Source: Lamellibrachia satsuma
Taxonomy: Eukaryota; Annelida; Polychaeta; Sabellida; Siboglinidae
NCBI GenBank assembly: GCA_033239005.1
Contig: BSQZ01000011.1
Location: forward strand, 12,735,001 to 12,799,000
Reading direction: 5' to 3'
Length of the DNA stretch: 64,000 nucleotides
The notes under the pieces were generated by a model. It ran no database searches. It had not been told where the DNA came from and saw nothing but the letters and a program-made list of their open reading frames with translations. Shown here piece by piece: positions 30,815-43,508 of the stretch. Position 1 is the stretch's first letter, and each line of letters begins with the position of its first letter. Position numbers and translations under genes: made by a program.

Positions 30815-31045
30815 GTGGGGAGCGGTGATCTAATTGTTAGAGAACCCGCCTGTCGAGAGGACGGTAGTTCGATTCCACCTACGCCGTTTCGAAGCTTGGG
30901 GCAATTCGTTACCCACTTTGCCTGTGTCTTTTGGAACAGACGCTAAAAGTCTTTGGTCCAAACTCCTGCGATAGGCCAATATTGGGTTGTTATGAGCATA
31001 ATTACTTGAGACCTGAGATATACGTCAATACATGATAATCTGTAG
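30815..31045 (+). repeat. SINE with tRNA(Asp)-like head
   Basis: ggtgatctaattgttagag (A-box-like), cgcctgtcgag (resembles the tRNA-Asp GTC anticodon arm) and acggtagttcgattcc (B-box-like) are followed by a tRNA-unrelated body (tgtgtcttttggaacagacg, gataggccaatattgggttg). The acceptor stem does not pair and there is no proper 3' end, so this is not a functional tRNA gene. The body ends just before a long TA microsatellite. Confidence 0.65.
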
Positions 31046-31087
31046 AGATCAGTGGAATATGGTTATACGATGCTTGGTCGTGTAATG

Positions 31088-31429
<342 letters not shown>

Positions 31430-31430
<1 letters not shown>

Positions 31431-32380
31431 TTTTAATGACATTTCAATTCCCAAACATACGGTTACCTTTTACGAACACCTCCCTTTTACAAACATACAG
31501 ACATAGTATTACTCATAAATCAGTCCTTTCTTAACTGCAATGAACAATTTATAAACCACACGCATTGGCATAATAATACCCATATAACCAATATATTTGC
31601 TTGTACTTAGTGTACCAGTAACTAAACATCCCTCCAAGCATGTAAAGTACATCATTAATTTTGAAGGTGAGAAGATTTGTCCAAATTGGAACAAAGGGTA
31701 TGTGTTACAATTTCAATCAAGCTTGCTTGTCCATGTTTTGAATAAAGAACACAGCATACCAATTTACATGCTGACACATTGGTTCAGTTTGTCTTCTTTG
31801 GGTGCACAGAGGCAGTGTTGCAATTTGTAATCTGTTTATATTAGAAGTTTGCCATTTATATGTTCTGTTCTTAGACTACTTGTTGTTGAGAGGGATAACA
31901 CATGCCAATATAACATGCTCAAAATCCTCTTTGTGCTTTTTAAATCATACTGTTGGCACTAGCTTATTCTTATACTGGTGTAGGGCTGTAGGCAGTCTGA
32001 CTTCAGTCACCTTACTTCTACAGAGGAAGACTCAGCTGGTAGTTCTTCGCAGTTAGTGGTGTCAGCCAGTGCCCAGCGTCATGGTCTCCTGATTGCATTC
32101 CATGGCTAACTGGTGGGTTAACTAATGACTGGCGGTTTGATGACATCCTGGTGGCTTTATTAAAGAAACAGCGATTATGGCCTGAACTGGTAGTGCATAG
32201 TTGTTTGATTAACTGGGCGTTTCTTTCTGTTGCCTTTTTGGGTATCATAGTCATGGTCATGGGAGAATGCCACCATGGGGGTGTAGGGATGGTAAGGTGG
32301 ATAACCGTCTCCGGAGGTACTGAGACTCGGTGGTATCATAGTCATAATAATAAAAAAGTATTTACAAAAATAGTTAAAAA
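31430..32380. other. Intergenic, nothing recognised
   Basis: No exon or repeat class identified, apart from the tag ggtatcatagtcat seen twice at 32240 and 32332. Confidence 0.4.
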
Positions 32381-32382
32381 AA

Positions 32383-32383
32383 A

Positions 32384-32465
<82 letters not shown>
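32383..32465. repeat. (TA)n microsatellite
   Basis: About 41 TA units. Confidence 0.95.
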
Positions 32466-32467
<2 letters not shown>

Positions 32468-32667
32468 GGAATAGATATGTACCACACTTATAAATGCATA
32501 TGTTTTATTAGTCCACTTTAATAATTTCGCTAAAACATTAGTCGTAGTGACCCGGAGGCAGGGTGCACTCACACCAGGGCGACGAGACAGGGAGCGCCAA
32601 ATCAATGTTCAACTTACCTATCAAGCGGATATCATTTTATAAATCGGCAACGAGTGATGCATGAAAT

Positions 32668-33003
32668 GTGGAGAATAAGAGAAGGGGACGACGACGGAAA
32701 AGAATGTCCGCAGAACTTGCACGAGACGAAGGTCCCTCGGCCGAACAGGAAATCATGTGTGTCATGAAAAGCACTCTGGAACGGTTCCAGCAGGAAATGG
32801 TTAAGAGGTTCACTCATCTAAAAGAAATGAATGCGACATTTGGCTCTCTACAGGACACGGTACATGTCGTGGAAGTTGAGCACAAGGATTCAACTGATGT
32901 CACTCTCCGTCAAAACTGTAAGGATCTTGGAACGGTCTGTCACATCGGTTTCGATGGGGCCGAACTCTGTGCAGAGATATACGACTGCAGAATGTCCCTT
33001 TAA
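32668..33003 (+). pseudogene. Possible LINE ORF1-like fragment
   Basis: An open frame beginning ENKRRGRRRKRMSAELARDE, then FQQEMVKRFTHLKEMNATFG, has a basic head followed by a coiled-coil-like heptad region, as in the N-terminal part of LINE ORF1 proteins. A clearer ORF1 core lies 1.7 kb downstream (34700). The link between them is an inference, and the frame could be chance. Confidence 0.35.
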
Positions 33004-33139
33004 GACACGCTCTGGTTTGCTCTGTTCACTTGACCGATGTTTGACAGCCTCGACATGAACTGTTTGCGTACGAGTACGTGCGCGTGTGCATGTTTGCTTG
33101 TACTGGATGTATGCGTGCATGTGTACGTGCATGTTTTAT

Positions 33140-33265
33140 AGTATGGTAGCACGGTACCCAGTCATTGGGACAGGTAGATGCACGGAAGCGCTTTACAATC
33201 CACCCCTTGCTAGATCTGTTCAATCCAACACCATCTCGGCTTGTATGGGAAGCATTCAGCCACGC
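33140..33265 (-). repeat. SINE 3' fragment (AGCGCTTTACA-type)
   Basis: gtacccagtcattgggacag, ggaagcgctttacaatccac and gggaagcattcagccacgct match the order of blocks at 52935-53070. The head-to-tail direction is on the minus strand. Confidence 0.6.
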
Positions 33266-33679
33266 TGCAATTAATGCGCGAAGACTTTTCGTTCACATAT
33301 TTACCACTGTCTGTAGCAATGTACTCATTCAGAGCTAAGTGAACTGTGGCAACGAGATCGATTGAAGGTGCTAATGTTATCAGTGTCCCTGAGGCTGGCT
33401 GGTTCGCCGCAGGTGCCGGTCTGTGCGCGGAACGGACAGCCTGACCTAGGACTCACGATCCCCGGCACTTCTCACGCCGAAATGTCCTGTATTGCAGAGG
33501 ATTTTAAGGAGTTCCTGTGTGTAACCTCTTTGATTTTGTGTTTGTTGACTTTTTGCTTTTGTTGATATATGTATATACATGCATCTACGCGCATTAGTGA
33601 AACGTTCCCCAGATGCAGCCGTAACGGAATAGCTGAAGCCGAATATGCAACACAACAGAGCCACATGTTTGAGTGATCT

Positions 33680-33965
33680 ACAATGATATAACTTCTGTGA
33701 AGCGAGTCAAATTAATCTTAATATCTTGATTAATTTCATATATGCGATATGTTGCTTCCCCTGCATAGACATTAGACACTAGGTAGAAGTAGCTTTTAGT
33801 GTCCCGTCCGAAAGACATCATACTTCCAACTTTCTCTCCAGGAGGGTGACGAGTCGACGTATTGTGCCCTATCTTACAAAACGACTGGCTTGGCCACCGT
33901 TCGAAGCCAGAACCTTCTGATCGCCAGGCGAGCGCCATCATCTAGCCACCGGACCAGTCGCAAAG
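33680..33965 (-). repeat. tRNA-derived SINE
   Basis: On the minus strand a tRNA-like head (ggtggctagatgatggcgct, then ggttctggcttcgaacgg) is followed by a body with gtctttcggacgggacacta, agatgtctatgcaggggaag-like and conserved blocks also seen at 48790-49075 and 62470-62785. Confidence 0.6.
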
Positions 33966-34689
33966 CAATCAGGAAAGATGCTTATCAGCCACATTATATA
34001 ATATCCGCGCGATGTTAAAAAGGAAGGCGTTCAATTTATATCGGTTGCTGTCGACAAAGAAATCTGACATAAATGCAAACTAAGTTGTTGACTAAACTGA
34101 TGCATGTTTATTTCATAATGTAGTATCAGTTATTTTCTTCGTAATATGAGCACAATAAACAAATGGTTCATGTTAAAATACGACACGACAAAAACGTAAA
34201 GTAGTCTTTGTTTTCAAAAACGAACATATCGGGTAGGCAAATCCGTAAACCAATAAAAAATAAATAAAAGGCCTGACATACCTCGTCTGTACTTCTCCCC
34301 GCGCCTGTCAAGGAGAGGGGGTCTATCCCGGGATCGCAGTTCAGCACCAGACATGCGAGACTGACGGAGATATGACGACACTTGCAGACAGACAGACAGT
34401 CAGACAGAATCACAAACTCTTTATGATGGAGAAACAATAGATTGTATAATTGGATGCTAACACTATGACAACTCTGCTCCACATCCTCTGTACAGAAAGC
34501 CAAGACATTACACCCACTCTCGTGTCACAAATCTATGAACCTTTGGGTGGAATGGAGTGGCGGTCTGGGTAGTTCCCGCCCCATGCACCTTGACTATCGT
34601 CATGGTAACTTGGAGGTCTCGACTGCCAATTGGATCGTTGAACAGTTACAAAAAGTCATAGAAAGAAAATACGATCGAATAACTAGAAA

Positions 34690-35110
34690 AAAGAATCGAC
34701 TCGCCGAAGTCTAACAATGAACTAGAACAGTACAGTCGTAGACCTAACGTTAGGTTTGAAGGTATATCAGAGGCGGTGGGGGCTGCGGAGATTGAAAATG
34801 AACTGATCTGCATCACAAATAACAAGATGAAAATGACCCCAGAAGGTTCAGGAAACTGAGCGCGCGCACCAAAATCGCCAAGTTGCCGAGGGACGCCCCC
34901 CGCACGGTTATTGTCCGACTCAAATGTGAACGTCGCCGTGACGCTATCTGCAAATATCGGAGCAAATTGAAGACAAACAGTACAATTTTGTTTTCAAATC
35001 GTATTTTTTTAAATTAAGATTTAACCAAGCTAAGCTCGGAGCTGTTATACTGACTGAGAAAGCTAAAGAAAGCCTGTAAAAAATGTTTACTGCTGGTTAT
35101 GCAGCGGAAA
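34690..35110 (+). pseudogene. LINE ORF1 (RRM/C-terminal domain) remnant
   Basis: EQYSRRPNVRFEGISEAVGA (about 34728-34785) is the hallmark opening of the L1/CR1-type ORF1 RNA-binding domain. It is followed by RTVIVRLKCERRRDAICKYR (about 34900-34960), then pieces of the terminal helix and VKDQNMKIRQINT. Stops and frameshifts lie between blocks. Confidence 0.7.
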
Positions 35111-37640
35111 CGTTCTGGTGAAAGATCAAAATATGAAAATTCGTCAAATCAACACTAAGCTAGACCTGTGCGTCTAACTCTCAGCGACACGCGCTTTCGT
35201 GTCGCACGCGCTTGCATCATCTATTTGTGGTCTGCAGGCCGTCGCTTACTGTGTTGCGTTAAGGTAGCGTTAACTAAAACTTTCGTCGTCGCTCTCGCAG
35301 TGGGATTGGTAAGAAACGTTACCAAACTATAAACTTTGATTCGCAAATGTCGAATTATCTTGTTGCCTAATGTACCGCCAGGTAACGTCATTTAACACTG
35401 TCATCGTGTGAATTTGTTACACTCACAAAAGGATTAACTTGTTACGCTATCGAACTACGAATGTTTTAATTTGATGGCGCTGAGCAAGACTGACTTACAA
35501 ATGCTGCTACACAGTCACAAAATGTATTTATTTGTTGCTATAAACTACAATGTAAATGTAATGTGAACATAGCTTTATTGATTTATTAAGATTATTATTA
35601 TTCCGTGTATTGTGTTTTAAAATTAAACCTATTTACTATCATGAATTACTATTTTTTACAGTACCATTTAATTATACTAAAAGTCATTAATGTACAATGT
35701 TTCAAAGTATTACTTAAATTGCAGTTCTTGGCTACACTTATGATGTGCACATATTAAGTTACCATTTCTACAACTTAATTTCTAAATTAAAATGTTGATA
35801 ACGTTAGTATTATATAAGTCAAAGAAACAAGCAGTTTGCGATATCATAGGAATGAATCAAAGTCGTTAAAGATAACTTAGTTAATTAATGTTCTACTTTG
35901 TTATGCAAACGCTAGTAAAACATAGAGTAATATGCATTTCGTTTAAGTTCCCTACGCAGCCAACTTTGCTAAAGAAATGGCTCGTGGAAAGAAAGCTTTC
36001 AAACTTCAGGCCGTCGAAGCACAAACTTGCTCATACCGCCACCCGGAGAAGATGGCAGCCTTCGGTTATCCTGGTGCTAAAATATCTTTGAAAGTTGGTG
36101 ACGCGCCAACAGTATCCCCTGTAGTTGACCGTGCCACGCACAGACAGGCACCTACGGCGAAAGAACCTTTGCCAAAAAATTGGCAGTACACTTGTGTAGC
36201 AATCTACCTGCCAGCCTCAGAGACATTGATAACATTACCACCTTCAATCGTTCTCGTTACCACAGTTCACTCCTGTTAGCCATACAATGGGTTATTCGTT
36301 TGTACTACAGAGGAGATTGGCAGGGTCGTGTCATGCGCAGTAGATGTTTACATGTTAAGCTCTGCCTACTTGGTAAATTTTACGGGCTCTTGTATAATTG
36401 CTGCATGCTATGAATTTATAATGTTTTATATTGATACGTGGTTGTACATTGATTTATTGATAACTAGGGAAACAAACTGTCGCAATCGTCACAATTGTCA
36501 CGATCCATGTGATTAGTATTTGTAAGGTGAACTTGATACAAACAAGCGCACCTGCAATTTACCAATTAATCGTTACAGATATAAACCATACTGAACACCA
36601 AAATAATCTATGTGAAATGCAGTAACTAGGGTTAAAAAGAATCAGAAAAGAACCGGATGATTAATGTATAAATGTTTTTTAGCATACGTGTCCATTCCTC
36701 ATTATCCCACAGGCGCATTATTGCCGTGCGTTGTCTTTAAAAAATAAAATGCATAGGAAGATAATTTTGCTTAGTATTTAGAAACTACTGAGCACAGTGT
36801 TACACTGCCACATTGCACAAAGCATAAACATGTATACTATTCCCCTGAACTAATTATGAGAACGGGACATGTCAACTGACATTTAATTAAGCATTTGAAT
36901 CACATATTTCTGAAAGTGTTTCAAATGACAAGCCCACAGCACCAGGCGAGCTGACTACCTTAACTTAGCCACTCTAGATACTGCCGTAGTTGCTCACATT
37001 TTGAAGAGAATTTTTCATTAGAATGCTGCACACAAGCATAGAGGCCAAATTATAAGAACATTGACAAGCTGAACATAATATAAACATGAGCTACTAACCT
37101 TATCTCAAAAGTTCAATGTTTAACACACGGGAGCGTATTGCTGCCATGTGTAGAAAGAAAGAAATATCAAAATTTCGACTTAGTAAGCCGACATTTTTAA
37201 ACTCTAAACGTTTACGTTACTGGGCCCAAGTTATTAAATTCGCATATTTGTGGGGACATTCGGCCTTGGCTTAAAAATTTCGTTTTCCCCAATGTCACAT
37301 GTTGCTCCACAACACGGGAGCATAGTAAACTAATGGGTGACATAGCTTGCCCCCCTTAGCCTCTCTATATTTTGCGAAGATCTTGGAAACGCCATAAACG
37401 CCCCTTGTTCACTGGAAAGGTTATAAGTTTATATGATATTCTTCATATTAATATAAAAGTTGTCTTCGTTTACTTGACGTCATCTCTTTACTTTGACGTC
37501 CATGCGTGGATTTTTCGGAACGTTTTACCACGACGTCTACGTGCGAACGTTACGTAGCGTTTTTAAATGACGTCCGTGCTCAGACGTCATAGTAAGCTGT
37601 GTTATGCCTTTTTGAGACCCCCACCTCATCCCTTAACCAA
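35111..37640. other. AT-rich intergenic DNA, no gene recognised
   Basis: The open frame 35977-36279 (ARGKKAFKLQAVEAQTCSYR) has somewhat coding-like composition, but I do not recognise it and it has no flanking exon. Nothing else supported. Confidence 0.45.
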
Positions 37641-37649
37641 TTACAGTGC

Positions 37650-38270
37650 TCTCATCACAACCAGTCGTAGCACGAGCGTCCCTGTTCATGATAATGCTTA
37701 ATGATTCTGGTTGGTTGCGCCTCTGAGCTCAGGTTCCCGAGGACATAGGCGCTGTTGACGTTTTTACTATTATTAGTATCCTTATTTACTATTCAAATAT
37801 AAATCTTGCAGGAATATTGCAGTTTGACGTTTTCAAATTATATAAACCACAATATGTCAAATATTCATTAAGAAATTGTAAAATTATTTATTTTATGTAA
37901 TTTATTAAATCACGGGAAACCATAATATTTTAGCTCAATTTCGACAACATTCTATATTTGACACATAGGAAGTAACGTCACTTCAGTAAAATTTAGCCAA
38001 CATGTTTTTTTATTGATATATAAGAAGAGGCAACAAAGTTGCGGGTTCATTGCATATCTGTGAAATATCTAGGCGTAGATTGCATTTATGATGGTAACCA
38101 ACATTCTGCTTAAATACAGCCCATCAATGTATATGCTGGAAACAGTGTTCCTGTAAATGTGCCATCAGCTACATCCGTGCCTTCATTCGAGTCCTCACTG
38201 AAGGGATGGATGGGGCACCACGGCACATATAATCGTCAAATAGATCTTTTTATCAGTTCTTAACGTTTAC
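37650..38270 (+). pseudogene. LINE 3'-end remnants upstream of IDUA
   Basis: 37670-37790 (tgttcatgataatgcttaat, then ataggcgctgttgacgtttt) matches the LINE 3' untranslated end at 44195-44275. 38130-38230 encodes NSVPVNVPSATSVPSFESSL followed by KGWMGHHG, resembling the C-terminal tail of LINE polyproteins. Together they indicate at least one truncated LINE in the proximal upstream region of IDUA. Confidence 0.6.
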
Positions 38271-38517
38271 ATTATGATTATCTTTTTTCGTTTTTAACTT
38301 TTAACGTAACTTTTATACTGCTACCTTTTAATCACTGTAACTGCTCGCTCCGCACGCTACTCCCCATGTAGAGTTTATTCCTCGATACTCGGGACATCTA
38401 CGGAAAGAAGGAAAAACAATAATGGTCTGTGTCCATTTGGTGGCTCCGTCTAGTGCTAAACTTTCGAATACTAACTGATGCCATCTAAAATAGGCATACT
38501 GTGTTGTGAACAAAACC

Positions 38518-41500
38518 ATGCTTGTGAAGAAAGACGGGGCTTGTTTAATGGCGATATGCAGCCTTTTGATGTTGCAAACTGTCTGTGGAGCTGTCAGTGT
38601 GACTAATCCTCGGTCGACGACGGAATTGTGTTCGTCTGCTTCAGGGCGCCTGGGCGATAATACAAGTTGTTGTCACGGCACGAAGCCAAAAGCTACACTC
38701 TATGTCTCTGTTGGCAACATCGTTACCAATTTAACCCACTTCTGGAAAAGTACAGGATTTTGGTAATTTTCTCTTGAATTAAAGACTGAACATAACTTTA
38801 GTGTTGTCACGTTCACGTAATCATGCAACTAAAATCTCCACACCATGATTGTAACCAGGGCAGGCGTGGACCATGCCATGAGTCAACACATGCTGCCATT
38901 AATACTATATAATAATAATACTACTAGCACTGGCACACAAAAATCACACTTCCTGAATCATATAGGCCTAGCTTGGGCTAGCTGCTGCACATGCGGATAA
39001 ACTTAATGGTTAATTTAGGCATCTTCAAGAAAAACCTGTACTACGTTTGTGGCAGCAGGCCGAGTATATGCCTGCTCACTCACACAGGAACCCTTAAGTT
39101 AGTTCTGATCTTCCTAGTCTGCTACGTAATTTTTTCAAATACAACTACTATGTCACCCTGTTATTCAGCCAGAAATTAATACAATATTTATTTTGTAAGC
39201 TGTAGGAAATTAAATGTGACATCCATGAAAGTTTGGTATGTTCAACAGGGTTTATATTCGCTTACAGTCCACCCGACCCACACAGTACTGCCGTCCAGTG
39301 GCTACTTGGTGAAGACATGAGGCACAACCTCGCCTATCTCGGGTCCTTGCCTCACGACTCACTGGAGCAAGTGAGGACTCACTGGCTCCTAGACTTGGTC
39401 TCTGTCACGCGGTCAGTATATGTGTGTACAAGGTGACAAGGGTTGAAACAATTTTTTTTTTTAAATCAGATTTTTTTTATTTAAATCAGATTTATTTGAT
39501 TTTTTTTAAATCTGGTATATAGATGTTTATATTTATAAACTCTTTCAGACATGTTCTAATCATATTGATTTGGGTACTTGTCTTAACAAAGGGTACATGA
39601 TTTTTGCTTATATAAAGACATTAGATAATGTCCACAAGGCCTCAACCCCTGTAGTTGCATAATCTGTCTTGGTAAGGAAAGCATGCTGTGTGTCTGTGGC
39701 TGTAGCAGTGCTAATTATTGTTTGCTGAGAGGGTGGATTAGCACCTGTCCAGGGCTCTGTGTACTCTATGGGTCTCCAACCAGTCTGCAAACTGGTACAG
39801 TATTAAACAATTATCACCAAGACTGTCTCTCTTGAGTCAACATACTGAATTGGTAACAGCTAGCACAAGCTCTAAGTGGACTTTAACTCAGGGCTTCTGA
39901 CTTGAAAAGATACTTCTTCTTTAAGACAAGTTTGTGTAGCTTCACTGCATTCAGAAAGGGAGTAGCTCAAACATACATAATGTCATAAAATATTTGACTA
40001 TCAGGCTATCTGGTGACAATACAACTACACAAGTGTGCGCACATTGTGCTTTTGTATTAAAAAACATACAAAACTTTGTTGATCTGCATGTTGTAAACAA
40101 TTATTTGTGTTAAATTCATATAAATCAGCGATTAAAAAAATCGGAAATAAAAAATCATAAATCAGTGATTTTTTTGCAATGATTTAAATAATGATTTAAA
40201 TCAATGATTTAAATCAGATGATTTAAATCAAACAACCCTGAAGGTGACTAAAAAAAATGGTACCCATACAACTTACTGTAACTTCCTTATTTGTATTTCA
40301 AATGAGATCTTATTTGGTACACAATTGCTTCACTCAATGCAGGATTACTGTGGAACATTTGGCCAGATATATTTAACATACTTGATTTGGTTGAGGTTTC
40401 AGCACATGGACCAGATGTCGACCACGGCCCAGCAGACACACTTCGATGCACTAACCTGATCTGCCAGGCTTCTATCTTTGGGGCTATCTTAAGGACAATG
40501 TCTATCAAAAAAAGCCACAACCCGTAAAATTATCTCAAGACGAAAATCTAACAAAATCCAGTGGACGTGCAGTGAAACTTTCTACAGTGATCATACATTG
40601 TGTGATGCAGACATGTCTAAAAGAATGTGTAATTTAAAATTAAAATAAAAAATTAAATAATAAAAAAATTGCCAACCATGTTTCTGCCATAAAAATCACT
40701 CAAATGTATGTTACAAGTGAGTCCTTGCATTACTGTAGATGTTAATAATAATATTAAATAATAATAATAACTTTATTTATACACTAGTATAAATAAGGAG
40801 TTGTTTCGTCTTCTCCCAACCAAGTTTCCATTAAGGTGACGATGTCCAATTCACACTCGTCGACGTAGTCACGCATGAGTAGTGCCTTGTTGCAAATGGA
40901 TCTTACATTGATCAGGGAAAACAGCACAAAGGTCATGCGAACTTCGAGCAATGAACGACCCATTACCAGAGCCCCTCGACATCAGTTGAATTAAGTTTGC
41001 GGTGTTTACACCAGTTTGTTTATCAACAGAACTGACCTCATGGCACCGTCGGCTGACCACCATGGTTATTGAGGTCTGGAATGGTTGCTGGCACAGATTT
41101 AGTCTCTCAGTTGTTGCCATCCACGGGTGACTAGGTGGCTGCAGAATAAATATGTGGAATATCATAATATACCCAATGGGCGGAACATTTCATTCCTAGC
41201 CTTTCTAAAGAATTAAAACAAAGTTGTTATGTACAAATTTAAACTTTATCAAAAAATATGTACAGTTAAATCAACTGGCAGTAGCACGCAACAACACAGA
41301 CAATCTAAAAAATCAATATCTTGATTTTTTCATATTGATTTAATCGATGATTTAATCAATTTGATTAAATCAACGCCAACTCTGGCCACACCTCAGAGTA
41401 AAGGCCAGTTTAAAAGTCAGTATAAAACTTACGATTGAAGACACAGACAAGTCACAAACCTTCCACTTGTACTGTTTGGACATTCATGATTATTACTACA

Positions 41501-43468
41501 GAGCACGAAAACAATCCAAAATCTAAACACATTGACAAATAAAGATAATAGTCAGACACTCACTACAACCTATATATGGAACATGTTAGAACATGATAGA
41601 AATATTTTTCTCACTTATGAAAGAAACTGATCCTTACCTAACATTACTTTGTGTACGATCAGTGTAGGTTGGATATCAGAAAGTACTCATTCTCACAGAG
41701 GACAATAAATTAGTGGAACAAATCATCTACAGATTGTGTAGATGCTAGCAGCATGAATGTGTTTAAAAGAAAATTTAACATATCTCAGAAGGACGGATTA
41801 CACATAGATGACCAATTGTTGAACTCTCGATAAGCCAATGACTTCCTTGCCCACTTGCCATCTCGGTGGTTTGCCTTGGATGGTAATCATGTTAAATCGT
41901 GCAGGGCAGAACAGAATGTTCAAAGTTGTTCCTTTTAAGAAGTTGTTCCTTACATCAGGAGTCCATACAGCTCGAGGCCACTGTATCTGTAATTATAGAT
42001 TTGGCAGTGAATTCTGACTGTTTTGAAAATTAGTTCATAGCTTCTTAAATACCATGAAACAGTGGCAGTTTAATGCAATTAACATACTCTTTGCAGAATA
42101 GCAGATGGGACACCTTACTACAACTTCTCTCAGCTCGACAGTTTCGTAGAGTTGCTCTCATCAAATGGTTTGAAACCTGGGTTTGAAATCATGGGCAACC
42201 CTTCAAATTTCTTCAGTGACTTTGAGAACGTCACGCAAGTGAACTTGTGGCGAGAATTGGTGCATGAAATTGCGCAGCGCTACATCGGTAAGTGAGATGC
42301 AACATATGTTTTCCATTAGATTTTGCATTTTTAGCACTGATTTGCAATGACAAACTAAATTCTTTTTGCAAGACATTTGTTGTGCCACATCAGACAGGTT
42401 TGTGCACCACCAATATATTTTGGACACCATAATCACTGTGTCTGCATAAAGACCGTTCATTACAATTTGTTATTTTTTATTTTTATCTTAAAATCTGAAA
42501 AACGGAAAGCTGTTTAAAATGTAAGAAATGATGATTCAATAAATGACAACAGCACAGGTAGATATATGATGCCCCGTAATGGGGTGACACGTGTTGCGGA
42601 GTCTTTTTTTATACGTTCATTTAACATAGTATTGCATGAAAGATTGCATGAAAGAAACCATAATTATACAATTCATGTTACGTTTCAAAAGAACATTCTG
42701 TCAGCATAGATGTTTTTTATAAAAGTGTATAAAAGGTCACTGGAGGACACCAAGTAATGAATGTTACATGATACAGGGCTTGTATTATAATGCAAGTTTT
42801 GTAAACTTACAATTCCATAACTATCTTTTTGCTGTTTCCTGTTATCGTGAGGTTGTTGGAAGAATCAAATCAAGCTATTACCTGTTTGTTTTATCGAATT
42901 TAAATGTTGAACTTCTTTGTCCCACTTTTATGCACCAGTATCGACAACACACACATATATTAATAGTATATTACAGTACTTGTGCTGTCTTGCAGATTTG
43001 TATTTAACTTTGTTACCAGATTTAAACAGTTGTCTATGTATTCATATAATATCTCTCTAGACATTGCTATGTTTCGATGGAAATCACTAATAGTACTTGT
43101 GATATCTTGCAGATATGTATGGACTGGGATTCGTGCAAACGTGGAACTTTGAGACATGGAACGAGCCAAAGATGAAGCATTTTGATGGACTTAATTTTAC
43201 AATACAAGGCCAGTTTGACCAAGAATGAAAAATCCAGATATTTAAATTCTTTCTGAACAAATTACACAATCAAGTAGTTGTATTCCATGAACATAGGTGG
43301 TAACATAGTAGTATTTAGTTACCTATCAGAAACCAATGAACTATACAGCATAAGTAATATAATTACAAACATTTCTTGTGAAGTATCTATACTTGGAGAT
43401 GTCTTGTTTCTGCCTTGTGCGCCAGTAGACACGAAGAGGACGCGCACACACGGAAGCATGCATGCACA

Positions 43469-43508
<40 letters not shown>

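Noticed and set aside
30815..30885. Candidate tRNA-Asp gene
   Set aside because: A- and B-box-like motifs and an Asp-like anticodon arm are present, but the acceptor stem does not pair and a SINE body follows.
35977..36279. 100-codon frame starting ARGKKAFKLQ
   Set aside because: No family recognised, no adjoining exon or transposon block; not enough to call a gene.
38506..38517. Upstream extension of IDUA exon 1 by four codons
   Set aside because: The extension begins with GTG, not ATG; the first in-frame ATG, with A at -3, is at 38518.
41300..41400. Second complete hAT element in IDUA intron 2
   Set aside because: Only one TTGATTTAATC-rich end ending CAACTCTG is visible; no matching left end or 8-bp duplication was found.
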